From JANSXG01 sp024743075 (GTDB lineage: Bacteria; Planctomycetota; Phycisphaerae; Phycisphaerales; UBA1924): a DNA stretch of 64,000 nt. The notes under the pieces are model-generated. The model saw nothing but the letters and a program-made list of their open reading frames with translations, searched no databases and was not told the origin of the DNA. Shown one piece after another: positions 1 to 8,693 of this stretch; position 1 is the first letter of the stretch; every line of letters starts with the position of its first letter. A program made the translations under genes and the position numbers. Location: the NCBI GenBank assembly GCA_042140185.1, contig CP159477.1:868001-932000 (forward strand), given 5' to 3'.

Positions 1-1
1 T

Positions 2-193
2 GAGTTCCGTGCCGAGGCCGAGCGGGCCTCAGAAGAGGCGGCGAACGCCTACAGCGAGGCGTCGAGCAGCTTTGCCGGGACGGGCGATGTCGCGGCGATT
101 CTCAGCGAGCGTTACGAAGCTCGAGCGATGGAGCTCCGCGGCGAGGAGCCCTCCCAGCCGGAGATGCCGGCCGACGACGGCGTGGGCGGCTGA
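2..193 (+). CDS. C-terminal end of an unknown protein (5' end outside window)
   Basis: An open frame runs from the window edge to a TGA at 191-193 and gives 63 residues rich in Ala, Glu and Ser, with a helical, charged look (EFRAEAERASEEAANAY...). The start lies outside the window. No family can be named from this fragment. It ends 6 bases before the stop of the convergent gene on the other strand. The composition would suit the tail of a coiled-coil or repeat protein, but that is only an impression. Confidence 0.5.
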   Translation, partial: EFRAEAERASEEAANAYSEASSSFAGTGDVAAILSERYEARAMELRGEEPSQPEMPADDGVGG

Positions 194-199
194 GCCGGC

Positions 200-1701
200 C
201 TACCGGTTTGTCGGTGCGCTGCTTTGCAGTTCGCGAAGTCGTTCGGGCTCGATCGATTCCATGACCGTACCGTCGGCGAGTTCGCGCCGGATCAGGTTGC
301 CGTCGGCGTCGAGCGTGGCCTCCACCGCCTTGATTCGCGGCCCCGGTTCCGATCGGTATTCCCACCCCTTGACGAGGTTCAGATTTGAAAACTTGTCTCG
401 GCGCAGCTGCAGCCGCTGGTTTTCCACGTTGAAGTGGAAGTAGCCGAAGTCGAACTCTGTCGGGGAATCGGCGGGGGTCTTCAGGGCCACCAGTCGCGGG
501 AGTAGCTCGAGTTCTACACGCGAGATGTATTCCTCCGGCACCGACCAGTCTCGGGTTTCGGCCGGGCTGGCGGTCTGTACGCTGCTGAGTGTCATCATTC
601 GGTCGCGGCGAATCACGGTCACCACGCGTTCGGCCACCAGTTCTCCGTTGACTCGGTTCCGGGTCATGGTGGAGATCGCTTCGTTGGTCCGTTCCCGATC
701 GAGGAAATACGCCGCGTACATCTCGATCTGGTTTCTCCCGAATGTGAACTCGCCGTCGATCCTGACGAGGAATCCGACCTCGCGATCGGCGGCTGTCCAG
801 TTGGACTTGGGCTTGCCGGGCTCGAGCTCACCTCGCTGGCCGCGTCGCATCTGCACTCGTTGCCAGCCGATCTCGGTGGCGTCCGAAGGGAGGCCGGTGG
901 GGGCCGGCTTGTAGAACCGATAGAAGGCGGGCTCATCGGACAGCACCGCCTCGATGTCTTCGTTGCTTACCGATTCAAGGAATCTCTTTCCGGCGAGCAG
1001 CGCGGTGGCCCTTTCCGCGTTCGTCTGTTCGGGGTCCTCGAAGGTGACGCTGGCAACGATCGTCTCGTAGACCTGGCGTGAGCCTGCGAACGACTTATCG
1101 AGGCAGTCGAGCTGGAAAATGATGAAGGTGCCGGGCGTGCGACGGAACACGGTGTAGCCCGTCGCGATATTCGGCTCGATGAGCGGGGTGTCACAGTAGA
1201 AACGCCCGGCGGGCTGACCCCCGATGGTCAGTTGCTCCGGATCGAGGCGACCGGAGACGACGAGCGGGCTCCGGCCCCGGTCATCCTCGGTGAAGAACTT
1301 CGGATTCGCGCCCGGAACCAATTGGGGTTGGCGTTCTGGTAGGCACGAAGACCGGAGCGGCGTTGTTCCTCGAAGTTGTCGAGCACTTCTGAGATGGTCA
1401 GCGTTGTGTTCGAAGAAACGGCGTTGAAAATCTGGACGACCCATGTGTTGTCCGGGGCTTTCAGAACCGCCTTGGTGCGACCGCCGGGGACGAACTGCGT
1501 GTCGACGACGGTGTCGTCCGGGAGCAGGACGGTGACCCCGAGGTCCTCGAGCGAGTACGGATCGCTGACCGCGGGGGCTTCGACGGTTTGGGGCTGGCTC
1601 GGCTCGGGGGCCGGTTGCGCGGCGTCCGAGGCGAGCGCGAAGGTGCAGGCGATACAAACAGTCAGGCAGCGGGCACAAAAATCTGCATTAATATAGGGCA
1701 T
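200..1701 (-). CDS. Unknown exported protein, frame broken near 1310-1313
   Basis: The start ATG at 1701 gives a hydrophobic N-terminus (MPYINADFCARCLTVCIACTFALASDA) that looks like a signal peptide, followed by a Pro/Gln/Glu-rich linker. The first ~130 residues are in one frame (...QNANPNWF) and the rest continues in another (...GANPKFFTEDD), down to a stop at 200. One added base in the CCC run at 1311-1313 joins them into about 500 residues. The two parts share the same style and codon use, so this is one gene with a probable single-base sequencing loss. I do not recognise the family. The mature part looks like a globular mixed alpha/beta exported protein with no clear catalytic motif. It is divergent from rpsJ. 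Confidence 0.6.
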
Positions 1702-2205
1702 GGCGGTCTTTGCTTCGGTGCGGGGGGAGTGCTGGCTCGACGACAATCAGACGTTTTCCGAGCCATTGGGTTCATCGGCATGATACATGGAGACTTGGGC
1801 CGATAACCGGATCCGGACTCTTGGGAGCATCGTCGGAGCCGGGGGCGTGGTATGGGTCATAGCCACGGCAGCGGATCAGGTTTCGCGAGGCCGGGTGCGC
1901 CATCGACCGGATGTGCAAAAAGCGGGCTTCTGACCGCCTGTACCCGGGTTCTGTGCCGGGTCGAGTTGACAAGCGGCGAGAAGTTTCTATCTTTGCCCTT
2001 CCGCCTCGGGCGAACTGGTGTCGTCTGCAGTCGGGTTGTGGTGCTTTTTCCCTCATGAACTGATGGTTCGGAGCGGGAGTCCGAGGCCGCGAAGGCGTTG
2101 GGGGGTGTTGAACCCGCCTCGTCGCCGGAGTCTCGGGAGCATCTTTGTCTGGAACGGCGGCTCGCGAGAGCCGGCCTGAACTCGTAGATCGGACGCGGTG
2201 ATCGA
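1702..2205. other. Intergenic region between the exported protein and rpsJ
   Basis: About 500 bases lie between divergently transcribed genes. They hold a good plus-strand promoter (1966-1993), listed separately, and a leader of roughly 200 bases before the rpsJ start. No convincing small gene was seen. The long leader is where an autoregulatory ribosomal-protein binding site could sit, but I could not identify a known structure by eye. Confidence 0.5.
1966..1993 (+). promoter_or_regulatory. Sigma70-type promoter for the ribosomal cluster
   Basis: A perfect -35 box TTGACA (1966-1971) is followed after 16 bases by TATCTT (1988-1993), a good -10 box. It points toward rpsJ and would start RNA near 2000, leaving a leader of about 200 bases. 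No other promoter of this quality was seen before rpsJ. Confidence 0.65.
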
Positions 2206-2512
2206 ATGACCGGCGGCAAGATTCGAATTCGGATGGAAGCGTACGACCACCAGGCTCTGGATGCGTCTGCGCGAGATCGTCGAGCACGCCAAGCGCACGA
2301 GCGCGAAGGTTGCCGGTCCGGTTCCGCTGCCCACGCGCATTGAGCGCTACACCGTTCTGCGTGGCCCGTTCATCGACAAGAAATCGCGCGAGCAGTTCGA
2401 GATCCGGACGCACAAGCGCATCATCGATATCACCGAACCCAACGCCCGCACTGTCGAAGCGCTCAACCGCCTCGTCGTTCCTGCCGGTGTGTTCGTCAAG
2501 ATCAAGGCCTGA
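2206..2512 (+). CDS. rpsJ: 30S ribosomal protein S10 (frame broken near 2271-2277)
   Basis: S10 belongs to the head of the 30S subunit and, as NusE, also takes part in transcription antitermination. The ATG at 2206 begins MTGGKIRIRMEAYDHQALDASA, the normal S10 N-terminus. The frame then slips, and the rest (EIVEHAKRTSAKVAGPVPLP ... RTHKRIIDITEP ... GVFVKIKA) continues one frame over to the stop at 2512. Removing one base from GCGCGAG near 2274 gives DASAEIVE, which matches the E. coli spacing (DQATAEIVE) and a product of about 101 residues, the normal length. S10 is essential, so an extra base from sequencing is much more likely than a broken gene. An intrinsic terminator follows directly. 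Confidence 0.93.
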
Positions 2513-2525
2513 CCGGCCGTACCCG

Positions 2526-2549
2526 CCGCCCTTTCTGGGGCGGTTTTTT
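2526..2549 (+). terminator. Intrinsic terminator or attenuator between rpsJ and rplC
   Basis: The stem CCGCCC (2526-2531) pairs with GGGCGG (2538-2543) around a six-base loop, and six Ts follow (2544-2549). The structure lies 14 bases after the rpsJ stop and points the same way as the cluster. In most bacteria rpsJ and rplC are joined without a terminator, so this suggests partial termination or a separate rplC transcript. Confidence 0.75.
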
Positions 2550-2666
2550 CGTGCTCGTGCGAGCGAGCGAGACAGTTCAACAGGTTCCTCTGCCCGTCTG
2601 TTGGTACGAACCGCCGCAAGGCAAACCCTGCGACTCGTTTGAGTCAACGGCAGAAACGGAAGAGCA

Positions 2667-3350
2667 ATGGCACTCAAGCTTCTCGGCCAGAAACTCGGCA
2701 TGACTCGCGTCTTCAACGAAGACGGTGTCTCTGTACCGGTGACCGTCATCTCGGTCGGTCCGTGCGTGGTTACGCAGATCAAGACCGAAGAGACCGACGG
2801 CTACAACGCGGTTCAGATCGGTTTCGGCGAACTCAAGGCCCGCAATTCCACCATGCCGATGATCGGGCACGACGCCAAGGCTAAGACGGCTCCGAAGCGG
2901 CTGCACCGCGAGTTCCGCACAGACGATGTCTCGTCGTACGAACTCGGTCAGCAGCTCGGCGTCGACCTGCTCGAACAGTTCGCGTTCGTCGATGTCGCCG
3001 GTACCTCGAAGGGCAAGGGCTTCGCCGGTGTCATGAAGCGTCACAACTTCGCCGGTCAGGAAGCCTCTCACGGCGTCGAGCGTAAGCACCGCTCCGCCGG
3101 TTCGATCGGCGGCCATGCGACCAACCGTGGTACCGGTCCGAAGGTCAAGAAGGGCAAGAAAATGGCCGGCCAGATGGGCAACGAGCGGGTCTCTGTTCGT
3201 TCGCTCGAGGTCGTGAAGGTGGATGCCGACCAAGGGCTGCTGCTCGTCAAGGGGTCGGTCCCCGGCGCTAACAAGGGGTTTGTCGAAATCAGCGAGCCAA
3301 GCCGTTTGTACATCGGGAAGGCCGCGAAGCAGAAGGCCAAGGCCGGCTGA
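2667..3350 (+). CDS. rplC: 50S ribosomal protein L3
   Basis: L3 is an early 50S assembly protein that reaches toward the peptidyl transferase centre. The 227-residue product starts MALKLLGQKLGMTRVF, the classical L3 N-terminus, and carries the signature region GTSKGKGFAGVMKRHNF with the loop HRSAGSIGGHATNRGTG and KKMAGQMGNERVS. Length is normal for bacteria. The start ATG is preceded by GGAAGAG at a good distance. A 230-base gap with no gene separates it from rplD. Confidence 0.97.
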   Translation: MALKLLGQKLGMTRVFNEDGVSVPVTVISVGPCVVTQIKTEETDGYNAVQIGFGELKARNSTMPMIGHDAKAKTAPKRLHREFRTDDVSSYELGQQLGVDLLEQFAFVDVAGTSKGKGFAGVMKRHNFAGQEASHGVERKHRSAGSIGGHATNRGTGPKVKKGKKMAGQMGNERVSVRSLEVVKVDADQGLLLVKGSVPGANKGFVEISEPSRLYIGKAAKQKAKAG

Positions 3351-3580
3351 GTCGCGTTGAGAGAGAATCGTCGTCCGGCGTGGTGCCGGTGATACATCAA
3401 GAAACGATCGGGTGGTGGAGCGATCTCCGCCATTCGGCCTCGCAGGCCCGACAAAGCGGGAACCACGGGGCGCACACAAGTCAGATCTAGTGTTGCCGAG
3501 TCAATGCTGGCCCTCCACGCGAGACACCAGCCAAGGCGAAGCCCGGAAGGGCGAGGCGGCAGGAAGGTTTTCTGGAAGTT

Positions 3581-4270
3581 ATGGAAATCCCCGTTCTGAA
3601 CAAATCTGGCGAGCAGGTCTCGACGCTCGCCATCGACGAGCAGGTCCTCGGCGGTGAGATCAACCCCGATCTCATCAAGCAGGCCTTCGTCATGTACCAC
3701 GCCAACCAGCGCCAGGGCTCCGCTCGAACGAAGGGCCGGAGCATGGTCGAAGGTTCGACCCGCAAGCTCTACAAGCAGAAGGGCACGGGCAACGCTCGCA
3801 TGGGCAACAACCGCACCGTGATCCGCAAGGGCGGCGGTGTGGCGTTCGCCAAGACGAAGACCCGCGAGGAGTACCGCCTCTCGATGCCGGTCAAGATGCG
3901 TCGCAAGGCCAACCGCAACGCGCTGCTGTCGAAGCTCATCGACAACGAAGTGCGCGTCGTGGACGATCTGAACTTCGATTCGCCGAAGACTAAGGCGTTC
4001 GCTGACCTGCTCGGCAAGTTGAACGTGGACCGCTCGTGCGTTGTCGCGGTGTCCCCGGACAACCTGAACGCCCGCCTGGCGGCCCGCAACCTTGAGGTCG
4101 GCCTCTGCAACTCCGAGCAACTCACCTGCTGGGAGCTGCTCAACCACCGTTACCTGGTCATCGCCAAGTCCGATCTCGAGGCGTGGCTGGCCGGTCCCTC
4201 TTCGAAGACTGACAAGACCGCGAGCCGGGTGAAGAAGTCCAAGGCCGCGAAGAACGGGGAGGCTGACTAA
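3581..4270 (+). CDS. rplD: 50S ribosomal protein L4
   Basis: L4 lines the peptide exit tunnel and in enterobacteria represses its own S10 operon. The 229-residue product contains the conserved tunnel-loop region GSTRKLYKQKGTGNARMGNN and the family ending LLNHRYLVIAKSDLEAW, followed by a Lys-rich tail of about 30 residues that exceeds the usual E. coli length (201). The stop TAA overlaps the rplW start by one base, so the two are probably translationally coupled. AGGAAGG lies upstream of the start. Confidence 0.96.
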   Translation: MEIPVLNKSGEQVSTLAIDEQVLGGEINPDLIKQAFVMYHANQRQGSARTKGRSMVEGSTRKLYKQKGTGNARMGNNRTVIRKGGGVAFAKTKTREEYRLSMPVKMRRKANRNALLSKLIDNEVRVVDDLNFDSPKTKAFADLLGKLNVDRSCVVAVSPDNLNARLAARNLEVGLCNSEQLTCWELLNHRYLVIAKSDLEAWLAGPSSKTDKTASRVKKSKAAKNGEAD

Positions 4271-4548
4271 TGGAAGCCCACCACATCATCAAGAAGCCGT
4301 TGCTGACCGAGAAGACGACGTTCGCGTCGGGCGAGCACAACCGCCACGCGTTTGTTGTTTCCCGCACGGCGACGAAGACCGACATCAAGAAGGCCATCGA
4401 GGACCTTTACAGCGTCCGCGTCCTCGGCGTGAACACCGTGACCACGCAGCAGCGCAACCGCCGCTACCGCTACGGGATGATCGGCGGCAAGTCGGTCAAG
4501 AAGGCCATCGTCAAGGTGCACCCCGAGGACACCATCGAGATTCTCTGA
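4270..4548 (+). CDS. rplW: 50S ribosomal protein L23
   Basis: L23 sits at the tunnel exit and docks trigger factor and the signal recognition particle. The 92-residue product shows the family pattern: IIKKPLLTEKTTFAS at the N-terminus, FVVSRTATKTDIKKAIEDLY, and VRVLGVNTV. Length is normal. The ATG overlaps the last base of the rplD stop codon (TAATG), which fixes the start. Confidence 0.96.
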   Translation: MEAHHIIKKPLLTEKTTFASGEHNRHAFVVSRTATKTDIKKAIEDLYSVRVLGVNTVTTQQRNRRYRYGMIGGKSVKKAIVKVHPEDTIEIL

Positions 4549-4611
4549 TCCAGAAGCTGACCCGCAAAGCCCGCTGAGGCGAGGCACGAATGGGTCGAGA
4601 GTGAGCACACC

Positions 4612-5466
4612 ATGCCGATTCGCGTATACAGACCAACCAGTGCCGGGCGACGCAACGCGTCGGTCAACATCCACGCCGAGGTCACCAAGACCCGGCCTGA
4701 GAAGTCACTGACCGAGCCGCTGACCAAGACCGGTGGCCGCAACAACCAGGGCAAGATCACCGTGAAGGGTCGCGGCGGCGGTCACAAGCGGATGTACCGC
4801 AAGATCGATTTCCGTCGCTCGGACCGCAACGACATCCCCGGCACGGTCATCGGCATCGAGTACGATCCGAACCGCACCTGCCACATCGCGCTGGTCGAGT
4901 ACGCCGATGGCGTCAAGCGTTATGTCCTCGCGCCCAAAGGCGTGAAAGACGGAAGCACGGTTCTGACCTCCAACGACTCGATCGAGCCGGACGTCGGCAA
5001 CTGCCTCAAGATCAAGTACATTCCGACCGGTTTCGACCTGCACTGCATCGAGCTGACGCCGGGCAAGGGCGGGCAGATGTGCCGCTCGGCCGGCATGAGC
5101 GCTCGTCTGACCAACAAGGAAGACGATTACGCCACGCTCGTGCTCCCCTCCGGTGAAATCCGCCGCGTCAGCATCGAGTGCAAGGCGGTCGTCGGCAGCG
5201 TCGGCAACGCCGATCACGCCCTGCGTCGCCTCGGCAAGGCCGGCAAGAGCCGCCACCTCGGTCGTCGCCCGAAGACCCGCGGTATGGCCATGAGTCACAA
5301 CGCTCACCCGATGGGCGGCGGCGAGGGACGGTCCAAGGGCGGCCGTGCTCCCGTCAACCGTGCTGGCACGCTGGCCAAGGGCGGAAGCACCCGCGATCGC
5401 AAGCAGTTCTCCGAGAAGCTCATCATCCGTCGTCGCAAGTCCAAGCGTTACGGTCAGCTCCGCTGA
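4612..5466 (+). CDS. rplB: 50S ribosomal protein L2
   Basis: L2 binds 23S rRNA near the peptidyl transferase centre and bridges the subunits. The 284-residue product opens MPIRVYRPTSAGRRNAS and has GGRNNQGKITVKGRGGGHK and the C-terminal GGGEGRSKGGRAPVNRAG. In the functional loop, usually NPVDHPHGGGEGR, this protein reads SHNAHPMGGGEGR. The first His (E. coli H229) is kept and the second is Met. Length is close to the bacterial norm. Confidence 0.97.
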   Translation: MPIRVYRPTSAGRRNASVNIHAEVTKTRPEKSLTEPLTKTGGRNNQGKITVKGRGGGHKRMYRKIDFRRSDRNDIPGTVIGIEYDPNRTCHIALVEYADGVKRYVLAPKGVKDGSTVLTSNDSIEPDVGNCLKIKYIPTGFDLHCIELTPGKGGQMCRSAGMSARLTNKEDDYATLVLPSGEIRRVSIECKAVVGSVGNADHALRRLGKAGKSRHLGRRPKTRGMAMSHNAHPMGGGEGRSKGGRAPVNRAGTLAKGGSTRDRKQFSEKLIIRRRKSKRYGQLR

Positions 5467-5558
5467 TCGCGAGCGGCGTCCTCAAGGAACACTCCCCCGG
5501 CTCCGGCCAGGATTGACAGACACCGGCGACAGCCGTTGCAGATCGAAAGGAACGAGCC

Positions 5559-5843
5559 ATGGCTCGATCACTCAAGAAGGGCCCGTTCGTCGACGAGCGG
5601 ATCTACAACAAGGTCCTCAAGGCCAAGGAGTCGGGCAACCGCGACGCGATCAAGACCTGGTCGCGGGCCTGCACGATCGTCCCGGAGTTCGTGGGCCACA
5701 CGTTCAAGGTCCACAACGGCCGTGCGTTCAACGAGGTGTTCATCACCGAAGATATGGTGGGTCACAAGCTCGGCGAGTTCGCTCTCACGCGAACCTTCCG
5801 AGGCCACACCAACAAGAAGGAAGGCATCAAGTCCGGTCGCTGA
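5559..5843 (+). CDS. rpsS: 30S ribosomal protein S19
   Basis: S19 pairs with S13 in the head of the 30S subunit near the A and P sites. The 94-residue product begins MARSLKKGPFVDERIYNK, contains IVPEFVGHTFKVHNGRAFNEVFI and ends with KLGEFALTRTFRGHTNKK, all typical. GAAAGGAACGAGCC before the ATG is a good ribosome binding site. Confidence 0.97.
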   Translation: MARSLKKGPFVDERIYNKVLKAKESGNRDAIKTWSRACTIVPEFVGHTFKVHNGRAFNEVFITEDMVGHKLGEFALTRTFRGHTNKKEGIKSGR

Positions 5844-5946
5844 TCGCGACGGGCAGGTGCCAGCGTGTTCGAGACAGTTTCCCGGCGGCGTGCGCCGTCG
5901 ATAGCACAGAGCGGAGCAATCCGCCGATTGGATTGGGGCGACGATC

Positions 5947-6500
5947 GTGAAGATCAACGCTGATAAGTTCAAGAAAGCCATCAAGGACTCGGGCATCGAT
6001 GTCGAGACCCTCGCCGCCGCGCTCCCGCGCAGCAACGACGGTCAGAAGCAGCAGAGGCTCGCGCTTAAGAAGGTTCGCAACTGGATGTCCGGCAAGGATC
6101 ACCCGAGCGCGAAGGCCGAAGAGGTCGACGCGCTCGCCGGGGCATCGGCGTCCCGCCGCTGTCCTTTGCCCGCTTCACGAGCACCTTCCGCTTCGCTCGC
6201 TCGAGCCAGCGCAAGTCGATGCTGGTGGTCGAGATGATCCGCGGGCGGAGTTTCGCCGAAGCCGACGCGCTCCTGCAGTTCAGCCCCAAGCGTGCCGCCA
6301 CCATGGTTCGCAAGGTTCTGAACGCGGCAGTCGCCGATGCCGAGGCCGCGAACGCCGACGTCGCCCGCCTGGTCGTTTCCGAAGCCAAGGCCGATGGTGC
6401 CGTCATCATCAAGCGGTTCCAGCCGAAGGACCGCGGCCGGGCACACCCGATCCAGAAGCGCACCAGCCACATCACCGTTAGCGTCGAGGAGGCCAACTGA
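5947..6500 (+). CDS. rplV: 50S ribosomal protein L22 with an XRE-like N-terminal extension (frame broken near 6138-6142)
   Basis: L22 lines the peptide exit tunnel. The ribosomal core (RFARSSQRKSMLVVEMIRGR ... ALLQFSPKRAATMVRKVL ... RGRAHPIQKRTSHITV) begins near 6165 and ends at 6500. It is preceded by about 70 extra residues from a GTG at 5947 that read like a Cro/XRE helix-turn-helix (FKKAIKDSGIDVETLAAAL, KVRNWMSGKDHPSAKAEEVD, ALAG). One base missing from the GGGG run near 6138-6141 separates extension and core; adding one G gives LAGGIGVPPLSFARF and about 184 residues. A GGGG stretch precedes the GTG. The core is certain. The HTH reading is by eye and needs structural confirmation. Confidence 0.88.
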
Positions 6501-6501
6501 C

Positions 6502-7206
6502 ATGGGCCAGAAAGTTCATCCATTCGGTTTCCGCGTTGGCATCACCGAGGCACACCGTTCCCGCTGGTACGCCCCGAAGGCGCTGTACGGCGAGCTGCTC
6601 GTTGAGGACTACCGCATCCGGCAGTTCGTCGACAAGCGACTGAACCGCACTCCCCCCTTCGCCGCGGTCGCCGACATCCACATCGAGCGTACGCGTGAAG
6701 AGCTCAAGGTGATCGTGAAGACTGCCCGTCCGGGTCTGGTCATCGGCCCGAAGGGGGCCGAGGTCGACCGCCTGACCGAAGAACTGCAGTACATGACCGG
6801 GCGCAAGGTCTCGATCTCGATCATGGAGATCAAGAACCCCGACCTCGAAGCCCAGCTCATCGCCGAGGGCATCGCCGAGCAGCTCAAGAAGCGTGCCTCG
6901 TTCCGTCGCATCGTGAAGATGCGTGCCGAGGCCGCCATGCAGTCCGGCGCGAAGGGTGCCCGCATCCTGCTCGCCGGTCGTCTCGGCGGCGCCGAAATGA
7001 GCCGCCGCCTGGACACGCGTCTGGGTTCGATGCCGCTCAGCTCGCTGCAGGCGAACATCGACTACGGCTTCGCCGAATCGTTCACGACCTACGGCGCCAT
7101 CGGCGTGAAGGTCTGGATCTACAAGGGCATGTACTCGGAAGAGTCTGCCGAGGAAACCGAGTCCAAGGCCGCCGGGGCCCGCCCCCGCGCTCGCGGACGC
7201 CGTTGA
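6502..7206 (+). CDS. rpsC: 30S ribosomal protein S3
   Basis: S3 sits at the mRNA entry channel and has helicase activity with S4 and S5. The start ATG at 6502 follows the rplV stop by one base and gives MGQKVHPFGFRVGITEAHRS, the standard N-terminus. The KH domain has the GXXG loop in ARPGLVIGPKGAEVDRL, and the C-terminal domain has GARILLAGRLGGAEMSR and YGAIGVKVWIYKG. At 234 residues the length is normal, with a short basic and acidic tail. Confidence 0.97.
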   Translation: MGQKVHPFGFRVGITEAHRSRWYAPKALYGELLVEDYRIRQFVDKRLNRTPPFAAVADIHIERTREELKVIVKTARPGLVIGPKGAEVDRLTEELQYMTGRKVSISIMEIKNPDLEAQLIAEGIAEQLKKRASFRRIVKMRAEAAMQSGAKGARILLAGRLGGAEMSRRLDTRLGSMPLSSLQANIDYGFAESFTTYGAIGVKVWIYKGMYSEESAEETESKAAGARPRARGRR

Positions 7207-7270
7207 TCGCCGGCTTGCTGAGCGCATCATCCCACGGATCACTGAAGTCCTGATTGAGAAGGTTTAACCC

Positions 7271-7697
7271 ATGCCCCGCATGCCAAAGCGAGTGAAGTTC
7301 CGGAAAGAGTTCCGGCGGGCCAGTCGCGTCAGCGACCGCAAAGCCACCAAGGGCAACTACGTTGCTTACGGCGAATTCGGTCTCCAGGCGCTCGAGCCCT
7401 GCTGGCTGACCGCGCGTCAGCTCGAAGCCGGTCGTATCGCTGCCCAGCACTTCCTCAAGCGCCAGGGCAAGGTGTACATCCGCGTGTTCCCTGACAAGCC
7501 CGTCTCCAAGAAGCCGCTGGAACAGCGCATGGGTAAGGGTAAGGCGGACACGGATTACTGGGCGGCTCGCGTGAAGCCCGGCACGATGCTCTTCGAGATC
7601 GCCGGCGTTCCCGAGGAAGTCGCTCGTGGCACCCTCGTCCGCATCGCGCAAGATGCCCGTTCGCTGCCGCTTCGTCGGTCGCCGCCTCGCCGTCTGA
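7271..7697 (+). CDS. rplP: 50S ribosomal protein L16 (frame broken near 7646-7652)
   Basis: L16 sits at the A-site finger base and helps position tRNA. The first ~126 residues (MPRMPKRVKFRKEFR ... GNYVAYGEFGLQALEPCWLT ... WAARVKPGTMLFEIAGVPEE) are in one frame. The normal end (KMPVRCRFVGRRLAV, stop TGA at 7695-7697) lies in another. Restoring two bases (CA) near 7649 gives RIAHKMPVR, matching the usual family spacing and a length of about 142. Because of the slip, the uncorrected frame runs on into rpmC and looks like an L16-L29 fusion, which I reject. Confidence 0.9.
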
Positions 7698-7723
7698 TCT
7701 ACGAACGCACAAGGAACCAGGAA

Positions 7724-7933
7724 ATGGACGCTCAAGAAGTACGCAAACTCACAGACGAAGAGATCGATGTCGAAATCGATCGCATGCAGCGCAAGCTCTT
7801 CGACCTCCGTTCGCAGGCGGTGACCGAGAAGATCGAGAACCCGAGCCTGTTCAAGAAAACCCGCCGAGGCGTCGCCCGGCTGAAGACTGAAAAGCACATG
7901 CGAGCACTGAAGAAGCAGGGGGCCGCCTCATGA
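7724..7933 (+). CDS. rpmC: 50S ribosomal protein L29
   Basis: L29 lies at the tunnel exit next to L23. The 69-residue product MDAQEVRKLTDEEIDVEIDR begins at an ATG preceded by AAGGAACCAGGAA. It has the family helices with KLFDLRSQAVTEKIENPSLF and RRGVARLKTEKH. Length is normal. The stop codon overlaps the rpsQ start (ATGA at 7930-7933). The frame is open upstream into rplP only because of the rplP indel. Confidence 0.95.
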   Translation: MDAQEVRKLTDEEIDVEIDRMQRKLFDLRSQAVTEKIENPSLFKKTRRGVARLKTEKHMRALKKQGAAS

Positions 7934-8196
7934 GCGACTCGGAAAAAATCACCGGCACGAAGATCGGACTCGTCGAGTCCGATGCGCGTGACAAGACCCG
8001 TCGCGTCGTGGTGCAGTTCCTCGCCAAGCACCCCAAGTACGGCAAGTACGTCCGCAAGCGGACCGTCCTGCATGTGCACGACGAGGACAACCAGTCGCAT
8101 CGCGGCGACCGCGTCGAGGTCAAGCAGTGCCGTCCCGTCTCCAAGACCAAGTCCTGGGAACTCGTCCGGATCGTCGAGAAGGCCCCGGGCAACTAA
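7930..8196 (+). CDS. rpsQ: 30S ribosomal protein S17
   Basis: S17 is a primary 16S rRNA binding protein. The 88-residue product has the family pattern TGTKIGLVESDARDKTRRVV and YGKYVRKRTVLHVHDEDNQ, GDRVEVKQCRPVSKTKSWEL and VRIVEKA. It begins at the ATG that overlaps the rpmC stop, which indicates coupled translation. Confidence 0.96.
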   Translation: MSDSEKITGTKIGLVESDARDKTRRVVVQFLAKHPKYGKYVRKRTVLHVHDEDNQSHRGDRVEVKQCRPVSKTKSWELVRIVEKAPGN

Positions 8197-8303
8197 TCAA
8201 CCCCGGTCGAGGCCCGGGTCCGGGCCATGACCGTTCGTCAGATATCCGCGGCAGCCGCCGCATCAGCGGGTCACACCGCTGCGAGTGAAGTTCGAGGTTA
8301 ACG

Positions 8304-8690
8304 ATGCTTCAGCAAGAATCACGGTGCGAAGTCGCCGACAACTCGGGTGCCAAAATCGCCTACGTCATCCGGGTACTGGGTGGCTCGACGGCTCGCGGCA
8401 AGTTCACCCGTCGCCAGGCCGGCGTGGGCGATCGCGTCGTCTGCTCCGTCAAGAAGGCCCTCCCGGGCGCGGACGTGAAGTCCGGCGACATCGTCAAGGC
8501 GGTGGTCGTTCGGACCTCCTACCCGACGCGTCGCGCCGACGGCTCCTACGTCCGTTTTGATAACAACGCCGTCGTGCTCATCGGGCCCGACGGCAACCCC
8601 AAGGGGACGCGCATCTTCGGTGCGGTCGCCCGTGAACTCCGCGATCGCGGATACATGAAAATCGTTTCTCTCGCTTCGGAGGTCGTCTGA
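8304..8690 (+). CDS. rplN: 50S ribosomal protein L14
   Basis: L14 forms an intersubunit bridge and binds the silencing factor RsfS in bacteria. The 128-residue product MLQQESRCEVADNSGAKIAY shows the conserved signature, with GDRVVCSVKKALP, KAVVVRTSYPTRRADGSYVR and GTRIFGAVARELRDRGYMK. It is about six residues longer than E. coli L14 and otherwise ordinary. Three bases separate its stop from rplX. Confidence 0.97.
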   Translation: MLQQESRCEVADNSGAKIAYVIRVLGGSTARGKFTRRQAGVGDRVVCSVKKALPGADVKSGDIVKAVVVRTSYPTRRADGSYVRFDNNAVVLIGPDGNPKGTRIFGAVARELRDRGYMKIVSLASEVV

Positions 8691-8693
8691 GTC

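Noticed and set aside
7271..7933. Apparent L16-L29 fusion protein of 220 residues
   Set aside because: The true L16 end (FVGRRLAV and a TGA at 7695-7697) and the rpmC start with its own binding site are present in the right places. The fused frame exists only because of a small indel near 7649.
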